A stretch of 64,000 nt of DNA from Whitmania pigra (Eukaryota; Annelida; Clitellata; Hirudinida; Haemopidae). The notes beneath the pieces are model-generated. The model ran no database searches, was not told the DNA's origin, and saw only the letters and a list, made by a program, of their open reading frames with translations. Numbering within the stretch: the stretch's first letter is position 1; the number at the start of each line of letters is the position of its first letter. A program made the position numbers and the translations under genes. The stretch is taken from positions 217,001-281,000 of the forward strand of contig JAJTWR010000404.1 of NCBI GenBank assembly GCA_021613335.1, in the 5' to 3' direction. Below are positions 40,478 to 52,012 of the stretch, in pieces.

Positions 40478-40762
40478 TGTCTCTTATTGTTAACTTTTTT
40501 ACCAATTTGTTTTTTGAACGGCTCCTTGGCCTGTTCACTTTCTAGTCATCGTAACAGCATTAAGTGCCCACCTCTAGTGGGAATTATAATGTGATAAATT
40601 TTTTATTACAAGTTGAAATATAATACGTTTTTTAATAATTAAATTATGTTAATTTTAATCATTTTGGTTAGGTTCAATGATTGTGACAAGCGTGGTTTTT
40701 CATACTTCGAAAAATCATCATCAGCAATTTTATGTCCACTAATGAGATTGAAATTTTGTTAC

Positions 40763-40793
<31 letters not shown>

Positions 40794-41311
40794 AATTAAT
40801 TTAATTATAATTTATTTAAATTTAAATTAAAATGACTTATTAATATTTATTTATTGATTCACTTAAAAAATATTTTATTTTTTGCTCCTCGAGGCTAAAG
40901 TCGAGATGAGCAACTGAACTTCTGATCGAGTAAATATTATGTAAAGCTAAACTCCCAAAAATTCGATATTATAAATTTAAACAAATATATATATATATAT
41001 ATATATAACTAGTATATTAAAAAACTTAATATAAAAAATGTTGTTAAAAATGATGTCTCCAAGAAAATATTTATTTTAATCAATACCATAACATTCGGAA
41101 TGTGACCATAGAAACCTTTGAAGCTGGCATGATCGATATTCAAAATTAAAGGTTGTTGCAAATCCATTGTTTGCTTCGTTCGTCTGCAAATCGATGTTTC
41201 CTTTCTAATCACCTTCTACATGCCTCTTTGAAGATATTTGTTATAAATGTCTGAAACTTCTTAGGAGTTATTTTGAAATTTCAGGCCTAAAAAACACTTT
41301 TATATTTCAAA

Positions 41312-42703
41312 ATGGTTTTCAGATTATTAACTGCTTTACTCATTTACAACCTCGTGAATATTTCAGAATCCAATTTCAGAAGCACATTTCAAATGACACT
41401 CGACTGTTCCGGCAAACCAGGATGTGCTTTGGACCTTCCATCTTCAGTTGAAATAGGAGTAAAAACCAAAATCAGGTGTGCAGTGATTTGCAACATTCAG
41501 ATAAACTGCACGAGCTTCAACTACTTTGAAAATAATAAAACATGTCAGTTTTTTCGCTTCCTTCCCTTCAAGATCATGTCCTATCCTAAATGTTACAACT
41601 ACTATGTGAGTTTTAGTTTGATTTGCAGATTTTGACAAATTGGTATTTTTGAAAGGTTCTTACAACAATACATAAATGAAATAAACTGAAAAGAGTTACA
41701 TTGTTACATTGATGTCTTCTTTGTAGATGCCTTCAAGGATCATCTTGCCAAGTAAACTTAGTTTTGCAGTAAATTATTTACTTATTAAGAAGAAAAGAAG
41801 ATTAATAAAATACGCAATTACTTTAAAGAATATTTTCACTAAATTAAATAAATTATTAATTTCGAATTTCAGAAAATGGAAATCTTGCCTTAAACAGACA
41901 AACATGTCTGAGTTCAACAGCGGAACTTCCTATGGGCAACCTCTCGTCATGGCAGGCAGTGGATGATTTTTACGGAACTACTGTTTGGATGGCACAATGT
42001 GCTCATACTAAGGATCCTGACGGAGGAGAGAACTGGTTCATGGTGGATTTGAGGCAAATTGTTGGCGTCAGTCGCGTCCGCGTTTTGACGTTTACAGCAA
42101 ATTGTAGGTTTTTAGATGTGGTTCTTCATTTGATTAACTAGAATCATTTAGATCAAATTGGTATAACTGTTAATGTTAAAACATTTATAGAAATTCAAAT
42201 CCATCATAAAGTTATTTTATGGGCTGTGAATGTATTTGTGTTTAAAGTATAAAGTAATTTCTACGATGAATTAAAATATTCACAGTTCATGCCATCGAAA
42301 TATAAACGCAAATTAATATAGTGCCAAATTTTCCAAACATTTTGATTGAAAAAAATAACTTGCTAATTATCATTAGTGAAGAAATGACAAAAATGTATAT
42401 ATATAAAAGATTTAGCATTTATTTTCAAATATACAAAAATTCAAATTTTAAGCCATTGAATTTGGGAGATACCTCAACCTGATCATTGGTCTCACCAATG
42501 ATTCTTGGCTCATAAAGAGACCAGTAAGAAACACCTATCCTTTGTGTGGAATCTACCCTAAAAGGCCGAGTTCGGGTTCCTGGATTGAAGTCAATTGTTC
42601 TACCAAAGGAGCACAACCAGTGAGATACGTCATTGTCCAACAAACTCCACTCAACTCGCCCAGTGGTGGAGGCATGTGTCTGTGTGAAGTTCAGGTCTTT
42701 TAA
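41312..42703 (+). CDS. secreted PAN/apple plus fucolectin-type lectin-like protein, four exons
   Basis: Proposed exons 41312-41605, 41727-41751, 41873-42103 and 42453-42703 join in phase to 266 codons ending TAA. Donors are GTGAGT, GTAAAC and GTAGGT; acceptors end TTGTAG, TTTCAG and TTTAAG. Residues 1-20 look like a signal peptide (hydrophobic after an Arg). Residues 32-98 hold paired cysteines and CTSFNYF, the PAN/apple pattern. From about 110, NLALNRQT, SSWQAVD, CAHTKDP, WFMVDLRQIVGVSRVRV, PLCG and a terminal CLCEVQV match the fucolectin/tachylectin-4 F5/8C-like fold, which in relatives binds fucose with calcium. It is therefore likely an extracellular lectin-like or matrix protein. The start is in good context (AAAATGG). 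The 25-nt exon 2 is inferred only from phase and splice signals. Confidence 0.75.
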
Positions 42704-43790
42704 AGATTTTGAAAGTTGAAAATTTAAGTTGAAGTGAATTTCTTGGAATTCCAAACTGACGTTTTTGAGAATCGATTGTGAGACACAAAAATCTCGGCAA
42801 ATTTATTTTCTGAAATCTTTTAATTCTCAGTTTTGTTATAAGGTTTAGTTGACGTATTCCTTAAAATTAAAGTCATTCACCATATTTTCTGTTGTTATAA
42901 ACTTTATAATCCTAATCATAATCGTCGTCATCATTTTTCACTTTTCCTGTTTTCGCAATCTACGTGACGGCGGAAACAAAATTATTTGTAGAAGACCAAA
43001 AATAAATTATGAATTATTTTAATTTGCAAAGCGGACGCTATTTTTAAAGAATTTATTATGCTACTTTTTAAATAAAAATCGATACTTTAAAAAATAAACC
43101 TGGTTTTTTAAAAATTGCTTCTTACTATTGTCGACATCTGTCGTAAAAAGCATTAGTGCCAAATGCAAGTCAATGCATGCGATGCAGCAATGCGTTGCGG
43201 TTCAAAAACAATTTTCAGGTTAAAGTTTTTTGTTGACTGTAGAAGGTTTATCCCAATTGTTTGACATTATATGAAAGACAAAAAAAAGAATGAATGGTGA
43301 ATGACTTCATTGCATGGCTTTTCGTTTCCTTTAACTCGGAGTTTCAGGGTACCGTAAGTGTTGTGCTGGAATTGTTCAAGTTCCTAAGGCTTGTTTTGCA
43401 TTTCAAAATAAAAAAAAATAAAGCTAAAATAATGAGAAGTATGATTTGAATAAACAAATAACAAACAAGTAAATAAAAATAAATTCATTCACAATGGCGA
43501 CTCCACTTTCTTACCGTTCGTTATTTTCCAGTTGTTCTTGGAAATAAACTTTTGGTATAATTTTGGCCTTTATATTCCATATTCTTTGTATCTCGATCTG
43601 GAGGTCTTTGCAATTATTCAATTTTCTATTTATTTTTGTGTTGTATTCAGTTCGTCAGGAATCAATATTTCTATTATTATGCAAATGTTATCTTATTATT
43701 ACTATTAATTAAATTAATATTATTATTTTTTTAGTATTTTTATTAATAAACACATTTAACATTAATTGATCGATGAGCGATTCTCATCAT
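42704..43790. other. gene-free stretch downstream of the lectin-like gene
   Basis: No gene and no complete two-hairpin module. One GTCGACATCTGTCGTAAAAA module relative lies at 43130-43190. It is less repeat-dense than the rest of the window. Confidence 0.55.
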
Positions 43791-43802
43791 TGCATCGTTA
43801 AC

Positions 43803-43903
43803 AAAACAACTTTACTTAGAGAACTACCTGGCTTCAAACATTTGAGATGAATCTGTATCCATGGTTTTGGAATATTTGATTATTTGGATGACCTTAAGAG
43901 GTC
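43803..43903 (-). repeat. canonical two-hairpin module (GACC palindrome)
   Basis: Second box AAAACAACTTTACTTAGAGA at about 43804-43823; first hairpin GACCTTAAGAGGTC at 43890-43903 preceded by ATTTGGAT. Confidence 0.75.
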
Positions 43904-45841
43904 AAATAGTAAGAATCGAGGTCAGACGGTTAGTTTGTTTCGTCGATGGGAGGTATGGAATTTCAAACTAGTTTGTCATTAAAGCGACATCTTTCGAACA
44001 TATTCTTACTTAAATTCGGTGTATTAAATTTTGCCAAATTTAAGATTATAAGCTACTTTTACTAAATGAATTTAATAAAAATAAAATATTATAATAATTC
44101 ACTAATTCACAATGCCATTGATTGCAATTATTATCTGATGATGCTGTGAAAAGTTTATACAATTATGTTATATAATAACATTTTGTTGTTTAATGAAATA
44201 TATAGTCATATCTCCGTATTCACCTTCAATGTTATATACACGTTTACTTTTTTAATGGTATTGTGACCAAAACATTCAACAGTATCATTACATCAAAAAC
44301 ACCTCTGCTAAAACAGCAAGCATTTTTAAATACTTAAGTAAACTCACCATTGAGGTAACATTTGTTAGTTTTAGCGTTTGATTATTTTGATGGTCTTGCG
44401 ACCGTCATGAAAAAATATCAACGACATTCGATGGCAAATATTGTCTGTTGTGACGATGAGAACAATTTTAATTTGAACGTTAGATGTCAGCTTAATGGAC
44501 AATAATGTCAATGGTTCTGATTTTTTTTTAAACAGCTGCTATATTCAAGCGATATCTTATATAAAGTGCTTTAGTGCCATTGGCAAAGCATTTGTGTGCG
44601 ATGTAACAATGCGTTATGGTTTAAAAATTTATTTCAAAGTAACTTTATATGTTTTAAAAACATACTTAAATATAGTATAGAGCCGTTAAGCACCTTGGCC
44701 TTTATGTTTCGGCCCTTTAGTAATTTTGTTAATTTTTAAATTAATTTATTTGTAATTATCATGTTATTAATATCATCTGGTACAACATTTATTGACAGAG
44801 TCATTTCGGGTATTTTCAATACAATAATTTTATAGCATTTTAATTAGAGAAATAATTTGAATTTCATCTAGCATTCAAAGAGATTCATTTGGAACTTTTC
44901 AAAAACACTTCTGCTAAGAAAGCGCTGCGACGATAAAAGTTTAAGCCACACATTAAGATACGCTGTTTTTTCTTCCGATGAAAGCTATTTTTGAATGGTC
45001 TTATTTTGGAAGACCGCAAATACTTCAAAATAGCAACTGCCAGAAAACAATATTTATATAAAAGTAAAACTGATTTTTTTAAATTAAATTAAAATCGAAT
45101 TAAAGTTTTTTGTTGACTGTTTTTCTCAAATGTTAGCTGAGATAATGTTTAGCACTTATATAACATACTCGTATTACTTATAAATCCTAATAATCCGTCC
45201 TCACCACCTAGTTATGAAATTGGCCAACCAACCTTAAGAAATTGGCGTTAAAAAACTACCAACCAACTTGTATTACTCTAGGTTTAGCACCTTCAAACAA
45301 TATTTTTGATGGCTTCCGTTGCCAAATCTTAAAATTTGAAGTTTTGTTGATGTTGTGGTTGCCATAATTCGTTCGTGTGTCCTCGCATTTTTTGGTTCTT
45401 GTTTTAAATTAATTATTAATTTTTAATTTTATAATTAACTGGCTGTTATGCCCGATTTTGAACGCGTTGAAAGCATATTTTAATGATAACAGAATTTGAA
45501 ATTTTGTATTTAAAAATTTGCAAATGTTGTTAAAAAATTATTATTAGAGTGCCATGACATAAAAAAAGAAGGAAATTTAAATAAAAATATTTTTATAAAA
45601 ACGAGTCAAGATTGATAATTGAATAATAAATCATTTTAGATGAAATTTTATTTAATTGTTATTAACAATACTTTAGTCATTTTGTTTAAATTAACGCTAT
45701 TTTACAAAGAAGAAATTTAGAAATTATGGTCAATACATAGATATGTATGTTTTTCATTTGATTGTTATTGCGTCTTTTAAAACGAAGAATTAAATTGAAT
45801 TTTACTATTGAGCATTTAAAAAAAAACATTTTGAACTCTAC

Positions 45842-45948
45842 AAAAACACCTCTAATAAGAAAGCACTGTATCGTTAAATGTTCAACTCGTTACACGCTAC
45901 AGTGAAAACTTAAGACAATTTTTTTAGATGGTCTTGTTTTGCAAGACC
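45842..45948 (-). repeat. canonical two-hairpin module (GGTCTTG stem)
   Basis: Second box AAAAACACCTCTAATAAGAA near 45843-45862; first hairpin GGTCTTGTTTTGCAAGACC at 45930-45948 with a perfect 7-bp stem. The following 250 bp mirror the upstream flank of 3044. Confidence 0.8.
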
Positions 45949-48233
45949 AAAAATAGTTTAAAATAAAATGCTAAAAGTTACCTCTTTGATTGCTTATGTG
46001 ATGATTGCCACAAAATCAAATATTTGTGGTGGACCAAAATTCAAGTATGGATTTCTTTTTAAAACCTCTGCAAAGCGGACGCTATTTTTAACTGGGATAC
46101 TTATGCTACTGTATAACAAATACAAAAAATGGCTGCTATTGGCATCTGATTATTTCAAACTGATCGAGCGCCGTCTATGGGTCCTACTTTGGAAAACACT
46201 ACTGACGAAAAATTGAGGTCTAAAGAAATTTAATTAAGTTTCGGATAGCTACCTGGATCAGATCTTCTTACCTTTTATTTGTTGGGGCTCGCCATGGACT
46301 TGGATGGGTACTCTTGAATCCAACAAATGTGGGAAATTCCAACGATTCTAGATTATATTATGTAAATTTAAATAATTTTTGTCATGATTATTACATATCA
46401 TTTCATTGAATTCATTATGAAATTGATACTCTGATGAAGGTGTTTCTGTAATAATAATGTTAACCGTAATAATAATAATAAAAAAACAAAACTATAATAA
46501 AAATATTAATAAAAAATACTAACAAAATAGCAATATTAACAATAATTATCATAATCATTGCGTAATTATTAAGGATGAGAAAGAAGGTGATTAATTAACA
46601 ATGTAAGATGTAGAGAAATAATAATAATAAAAAAAAATAGTAATGAAAATAATAATAATATTAATAATAATAATAATAATATTGTAATAATAATAATAAT
46701 AATGTAAAAAAATATGGATGAGAAAAGAGCCACATCCTAATTATAATAGTTGCTAGTGTTTATTGGAATGACGAAGCATTAACGAAGGTGATTTTAAAGC
46801 AATATTAATATTAAAGGTAATAATACAAAATTAAGTGATATTTATTGATATTGATTTTAAATAATTGATTTTAATTAATTGATTTTTAATTAGATGTTAT
46901 TTCTAAAATCTGGTTAATACATATACGTCGTACATGCAAATTCTTTGTAAACCTTATGCTGAAGGTCTATCATCAATATAAATATAAATAGAACTATTTA
47001 TTCTGGAATAAATTTTTATAAATAATAATAATAATAATAATATGTGCATTTGTAGAGCGCCAAAACTATTTTTGAAGTTGCTATGAACATTGAAAAAATA
47101 AGCTAACAAATTTAATGTTTGTTCTACTTTGTCCGTTGTTGCCAGTGTTAAAAATCACATATTAGCCAATTTTAACTATTGCAATTATAAAATAAATTTA
47201 TTACAAAAATGTTGTTAGGTGAATCTGAAGGCTTTGTTGTAAACTGCTGCTCGTTTCTGGCGCCATCTGTTACAAAATGCTTTAGAATGCCATATGCAAC
47301 GCAATGTGCGATATAAGTAACAGTGCGTTATAAGTTCAAAAATAATTTTCAAGTTAAGGTTCTTTATAAGAATATAATAGGCCTTAGTTTATTGTTTGAT
47401 TTTCTACCAAATTTAAAAAAAAAACACCTCTGTATATGTAACTCTTTAGCAACAAGTATTTAAGAGGCCGTGACATCTTCAGGTTGAAAATTATATAAAT
47501 ACATTTAATACTTCTTGCCGGATTCTACTAAATTCTACTAAATGATTCACAAACACTTTTGCTTAGGACCTGTCTTCGTAATAAAAAATAGAATAATCTT
47601 TACGCTGAGTGTATTATGTATTGTAACAAATTTTTTGATGACTCGTTGAATAATTTTAACTTCATCTAAAGCTTTTACAAAAATTCATTTGGAAATTTTC
47701 AAAAACACCTCTGCTAAGAACACGGTGTGTCGATAAAAAATTTTAAGTAAGATATGTCACGTGATGTTAGTCTGCTAGTCCAAACATTTTTTAAATGGTC
47801 TTATTTTGGAAGACCAAAAATAAAATATGAATTATTCTAATTTGCAAAGCAGAGGCTATTTAAAAAAAAAGATTATTATGCTACTTTTTAAATAAAAATC
47901 GCTGCTTTAAAAAGTAAACCTGATTTTTTTAAAATTGATGCTTATTTTTGGCGATATCTGTCTTTAAAAGCATTAGTGCCATTCGCAATGCAATGCATGC
48001 GATGCAGCAATGAATTGCGGTACAAAAACAGTTTTCAGATTAAAGTTTTTTGTTGACTATAAATAATATTTCCCAATTGTTTGACATTCTATGAAATGCA
48101 AAAAACACCCTTGTTTTGATAACAATAAGTATTTAAGGAGAACATAAAGTTTCCTAGTGTGCCCGCATGGCCTAGCTTAAATCATATTATTTTAAGTAAT
48201 TTCCTATGAGTTCAGAGAATATTATTATTATCA

Positions 48234-49455
48234 TACCTGCTCATTATAATTGTTGTTGTTAATAATAACAATAATAATAACTTTCATAATAGATAAATAT
48301 AATTTATAACAATAATAGTAACATAATTAATTAAAATATATAATTATATTGTAATTATTAATTTAATAATTTTTATAATAAACTGTTATATAATGAATAA
48401 ATACAGAAATGAGGTTAACTGTAAAAAGTCTTTGCATATTGTTTGTTCTTCACTAAAATGCAAAAAACACCACTGTTTCGATAACGCTATGTCAATAAGT
48501 ATTTAAGAAGCACATGTCGTCGCAAATTGTCCATTAGGTTATCCTCTATTATTTGGGTGGCCTAAAGAGGTCAAATAGTGTCAAAAAGGAAAAATGGTGT
48601 TTGATAATTTTTTGTTCAATTATTATTGCTTATTTTAAAACGAAGATTTAATTTTGATTTTTATTTAGAAAATATCTTAAAAATTTATTGAAAACTTCTC
48701 AAATCACCTCAAAATAGAAATCGTTAACAGTCTATTGGTGCATGTGAAGAATATCACAAATGCAGAAACATGTTGAATCTACAAATGTTTGTGGTAGATC
48801 ATAAATAGCATTATAAATTAAATAAGATTAAAAAAATTAATAAAATTTGTTTGCAGACACAATTTTAACTAATTCATTTATAATTATTATTAATTTTATT
48901 TTTTCTTATTATCCATATTATTAATTATTTAGTATTTATAAGAATATTATTATTATAATGAATGTATTTATTATTACAGTTAATAATATCATTACTGCAG
49001 GATGATCTATTATAATGAATATTTTAACAAAACTTTGCATTTTTTTTAAAAACACCTCTGCTAAGAAAGCAGCATATCCTTAAAGCCGAATGTGCACGCA
49101 TTGGAGTTGACAAGTGTGCTCCATATGTGTCAGTGATATTTTGGATGGTCATCTTTTACACGACCGAAAATACTCAAACGAAACTTGCTAACAATCCTAA
49201 GGTATATGTCATGATTATCTACAGCTGCCTTGAAAACAGTAAAATATTTGTGAAAAAAAATCTGTTATGAGATTATTTGAAATTTAAATATTTTAAATAA
49301 TTTATTATTATTATAATCAATATTTTTCCTTCATGGCGACATATTTTGTACATATTTTTAACGATGGTGATTTACATTTTGCCAAATTCATATTATAATT
49401 TTACTAATTATTTAAGGTAAGAAAAAGCATTTAATGAATGGCAATTGAAATGTCA
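48234..49455. repeat. 1.2-kb duplicated segment, copy B
   Basis: Direct duplicate of 38677-39905, with small indels (for example four bases missing near 49000 where copy A reads CTAGTTGTTG). Confidence 0.85.
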
Positions 49456-49861
49456 CAAAAAAATCGGTGGTTTTAAGTTTGTTTTTATGGCTGGTTCTTC
49501 TACAAATTATATTTAAATGTACTTAATTCGTTTTGCCTGATGTTTCATTCTCTTGATCACAACATTAAGAAACACCTCAAAAATTGTACCTAGAGAATGT
49601 TTGCAAATAATCATTTGGATCTTTTAAAAAACACCACTGGTAAGAGAGCAACTCAACGTCAAATATTTTAGTCAAGTCTTCACTGTAATTGCGAACGAAT
49701 CTTATATATTTTGACTGGTCTTATTTTGCAGGACCAAAAACACTCAAATTAAAATTTTTAACATTCTTTGGAGTCAAATAATGGGATTCGAGTCCAGATT
49801 AATCGATGAGGAAATTTTTTCTGGGTTTAACAGAGGCACAGTGTTCATGTTCTCTCTAGGT

Positions 49862-50965
49862 TAGGTTTATGATTGGCTGTCGTCATGGGCACGAATATAT
49901 TTAAATATTTAACTCTGGGAAAACGATATAAAACTAACCCGACGAGCGGGAAAAAGGGAAAAATAAACAAAGTCTTTAAACGAGTGTGGGATCTTAAAGA
50001 AGTGATTGATACATTTTTGGAGTTAAAGGGGAAGTCTGATGATTTTCCAGAGCTGAGCGACAAGAATTGGCTGTGTGACTTTGCGTTTGCTGTTGACATT
50101 TTTTCTCACATGTATGAGCTTAATGTCAAGCTACAGGGAAAAGACCTGTATGTGCACGACATGTATAGTAATGTAAATGCCTTCAAAGCCAAGTTGACTT
50201 TATTTTCTAAGCAAATTTCAAAGAAAATTTTCTCTCATTTTCCCACACTAGCCACACAGGAAAAGACCATCCAAAATGTGAATAAATATAGCAAATCACT
50301 GAATGACCTGCATGAAGAATTCTGCCGTCGGTTTTCAGATTTTGAAAAAATTGAAAAGTCACTTCAGCTGGTGGCCTGTCCCTTGTCACAAGACCCAGAA
50401 ACAGCCCCACAAGAAGTGCAATTGGAACTAATCGATCTTCAATCTGATGCAGTCTTAAAGGAGAACTTCCGCTCTCTTCCATTAAAAGAGTTCTATGCCT
50501 CACTTAAAGATGACTGTTTTCCAAACCTCCGGGGGATGGCACAGAAGATTTTGGCCTTGTTTGGCTCGACCTACGTGTGTGAACAGACGTTTAGCGTCAT
50601 GAAGATCAATAAATCCTGTCACAGATCCCAGTTAACTGACCAACACCTCAGATCTATTCTGCGAATTGCTTCAACAAAGCTAACGCCTGACTTTGATTCC
50701 TTAACAAAAAAGGGAGACCAACAATACTGTTCCCACTAAAATTGAAGATACTATTTTATTAAAGAAATACATTGAATAAAAGTTTTGTAAAATAACTCTT
50801 TTTATGCTTTTCTACCTTAAATTAATCTAAACATTTAATGTTACAAATATAAATTTAATTTATATTAATTCACACATACACACCGTCCATCTACTCTTGG
50901 TCCGGCCCCCGGGTCCAATATATGTACCCATGCGGCCCTCGAGTCAAAAAGTTTGCCCACCCCTG
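49862..50965 (+). mobile_element. hAT transposon copy with one recognisable end
   Basis: The right end AAGTTTGCCCACCCCTG is a hAT-type terminal sequence (reverse complement CAGGGGTGGGCAAACTT). Flanking 8-bp repeats are CTCTAGGT (49854-49861) and CTCTAGAT (50966-50973). The interrupted unit is seen without the insert, inverted, at 8396-8460 (TTTAGAGAGAACATGAACAC). The left end shows no matching terminal repeat. Confidence 0.8.
49873..50739 (+). CDS. hAT transposase C-terminal half, GTF2IRD2/ZBED-like
   Basis: Open for 288 codons with no stop. It carries LQGKDLYVHDMYSNVNAFKA, then FCRRFSDFEKIEKSLQLV, CPLSQDPETAPQE and, at the end, LFGSTYVCEQTFSVMKINKS, HRSQLTDQHLRSILRIA: the hAT dimerisation region found in GTF2IRD2- and ZBED-type proteins. 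The BED finger and catalytic N-terminal half are missing, so it is unlikely to be an active transposase even though the frame is clean. The first 40 or so residues do not resemble the family and the true start is uncertain. An AATAAA lies about 35 bases past the stop. Confidence 0.75.
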   Translation: MAVVMGTNIFKYLTLGKRYKTNPTSGKKGKINKVFKRVWDLKEVIDTFLELKGKSDDFPELSDKNWLCDFAFAVDIFSHMYELNVKLQGKDLYVHDMYSNVNAFKAKLTLFSKQISKKIFSHFPTLATQEKTIQNVNKYSKSLNDLHEEFCRRFSDFEKIEKSLQLVACPLSQDPETAPQEVQLELIDLQSDAVLKENFRSLPLKEFYASLKDDCFPNLRGMAQKILALFGSTYVCEQTFSVMKINKSCHRSQLTDQHLRSILRIASTKLTPDFDSLTKKGDQQYCSH

Positions 50966-50973
50966 CTCTAGAT

Positions 50974-51159
50974 CCTATCCTACAGTTTTCGTAATATGGA
51001 ACAAGCGTTCAATAAGTGGTGTACCAATGTACTTAGAACATTAAAACGCTGCATTGTTATATTGTTCTGATTTTCTTCCATTTGTTGCTCATTTCTGGCG
51101 ACATCTGTCGCAAAGTGTTTTAAAGCGTCATTCGCAACGCAATGTATGAGGTTTAAGAG
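50974..51159 (-). repeat. repeat-unit sequence between two hAT insertions
   Basis: Unit DNA matching 8396-8430 (inverted) and then the GCGACATCTGTCGCAAAGTG module. No gene. Confidence 0.6.
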
Positions 51160-51575
51160 CAGTGTTGTAAAAATTACCTCATTTCGGTAACTAGTTACAA
51201 GTAAAAGTAATACCTCAAAAAGCTACTTAAGTATAAGTAAGAGTATTGTCTCAAAAATTTACTCAAGTAAAAGTTAAAAGTTACAGCGTCCAAAAGTTAC
51301 TTTTAAGTAAAAATTACAAGTAACTTTGATGCCGCCATTATTGTGATCATACATCATTCCGTATTATTTAAAAGGAATTGTTTCTCTTATCGTTAAAACA
51401 ATTACTGGTATTAACTGCTAGTACTAACAGTCATTAAGTAATAACATTTGAACTAATGCATTCTTTTGGTGTTTTTATTATTTATTACATTACAATCACA
51501 AATTTTTGTTAATTTTTAACATAACTAAGTCCTCGAATAGTTTGTCACTCATTATGGTCCTTCAGCTGTTCTTTG

Positions 51576-51788
51576 TCATACCAGAAGAGCTGAATAACGT
51601 TCAACAGCTGCACTAGCTAGCAGAGGAGTGTTCAACTGGATAAATAATTTCTTCAGGGTATCGCTTCCAGTAATAATGTTCATGTCAACTGATCGGTCTC
51701 GAAGATACTGCATCAGAATATCAGTTGACCTTGTGCAATTGAAGAAACTGTCTTCAAAACTGTCAGCATCAGATGAACGAGAGCTCAA
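51576..51788 (-). pseudogene. hAT transposase C-terminal dimerisation remnant
   Basis: On the minus strand, an acidic stretch then ILMQYLRD, KLFIQLNTPLLASAAVERYS. The NTPL(x)SSAAVER word is the hAT dimerisation signature. The protein ends early. It overlaps the BED remnant by four bases, with the catalytic middle missing. Confidence 0.7.
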
Positions 51789-52012
51789 AGCTCGTCCATC
51801 TTTGCTGCATTAGAAGATGCTATTTTGGCTACCAGTTTCTCATCAAGCTTGACAATCGTTAGCAAAGATATCCCATATTCCTTAACTTCTGTTGGATGCA
51901 TGCGTTCCACGTGCTTCTTCAAGTTAGATGAAGAACCTTCATATGCTGAACATGTAGTTTTTGTTTCTGTTGGCAGAGTAGGCATACATACTTATATGAT
52001 TTTCCTTTGATT
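51785..52012 (-). pseudogene. hAT transposase BED zinc-finger remnant
   Basis: On the minus strand KSYKYVCLLCQQKQ, then after a frame change YEGSSSNLKKHVERMHP: together the C-x2-C...H-x4-H pattern of a BED finger that binds transposon ends. It is directly followed by the dimerisation remnant. Confidence 0.7.

Larger units (their letters stand above)
38467..41010 (-). repeat. two-hairpin units, minus orientation
   Basis: Second boxes at 38912-38931, 39508-39533 and 40349-40369; first hairpins at 39007-39020, 39603-39621 and 40520-40531. An (AT)n run lies at 40985-41007. No gene is seen. Confidence 0.75.
43791..49861 (-). repeat. long block of two-hairpin units, minus orientation
   Basis: Second boxes at 43803-43824, 44295-44320, 44901-44923, 45842-45865, 47421-47435, 47545-47566, 47701-47722, 48100-48121, 48462-48481, 49048-49072, 49568-49581 and 49625-49649. 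First hairpins at 43890-43903, 44392-44403, 44997-45015, 45310-45324, 45930-45948, 47797-47815, 48559-48572, 49147-49165 and 49717-49735. Between 46440 and 47000 lie AAT-rich low-complexity DNA and two weak GGTGTTTC/GGTGATTT relatives. No gene. Confidence 0.75.

Noticed and set aside
42425..42754. 109-codon minus-strand frame opposite the lectin-like gene.
   Set aside because: It is the shadow of exon 4, whose plus-strand translation matches the fucolectin fold in phase with exon 3.
44133..44160. CTGATGATGCTGTGAAAA (also near 58615) looks like a hammerhead ribozyme core (CUGANGA...GAAA).
   Set aside because: The six bases between the two core words cannot form a stem II, and related copies at 17460 and 54830 have lost the CTGATGA word, so it is most likely ordinary unit sequence.
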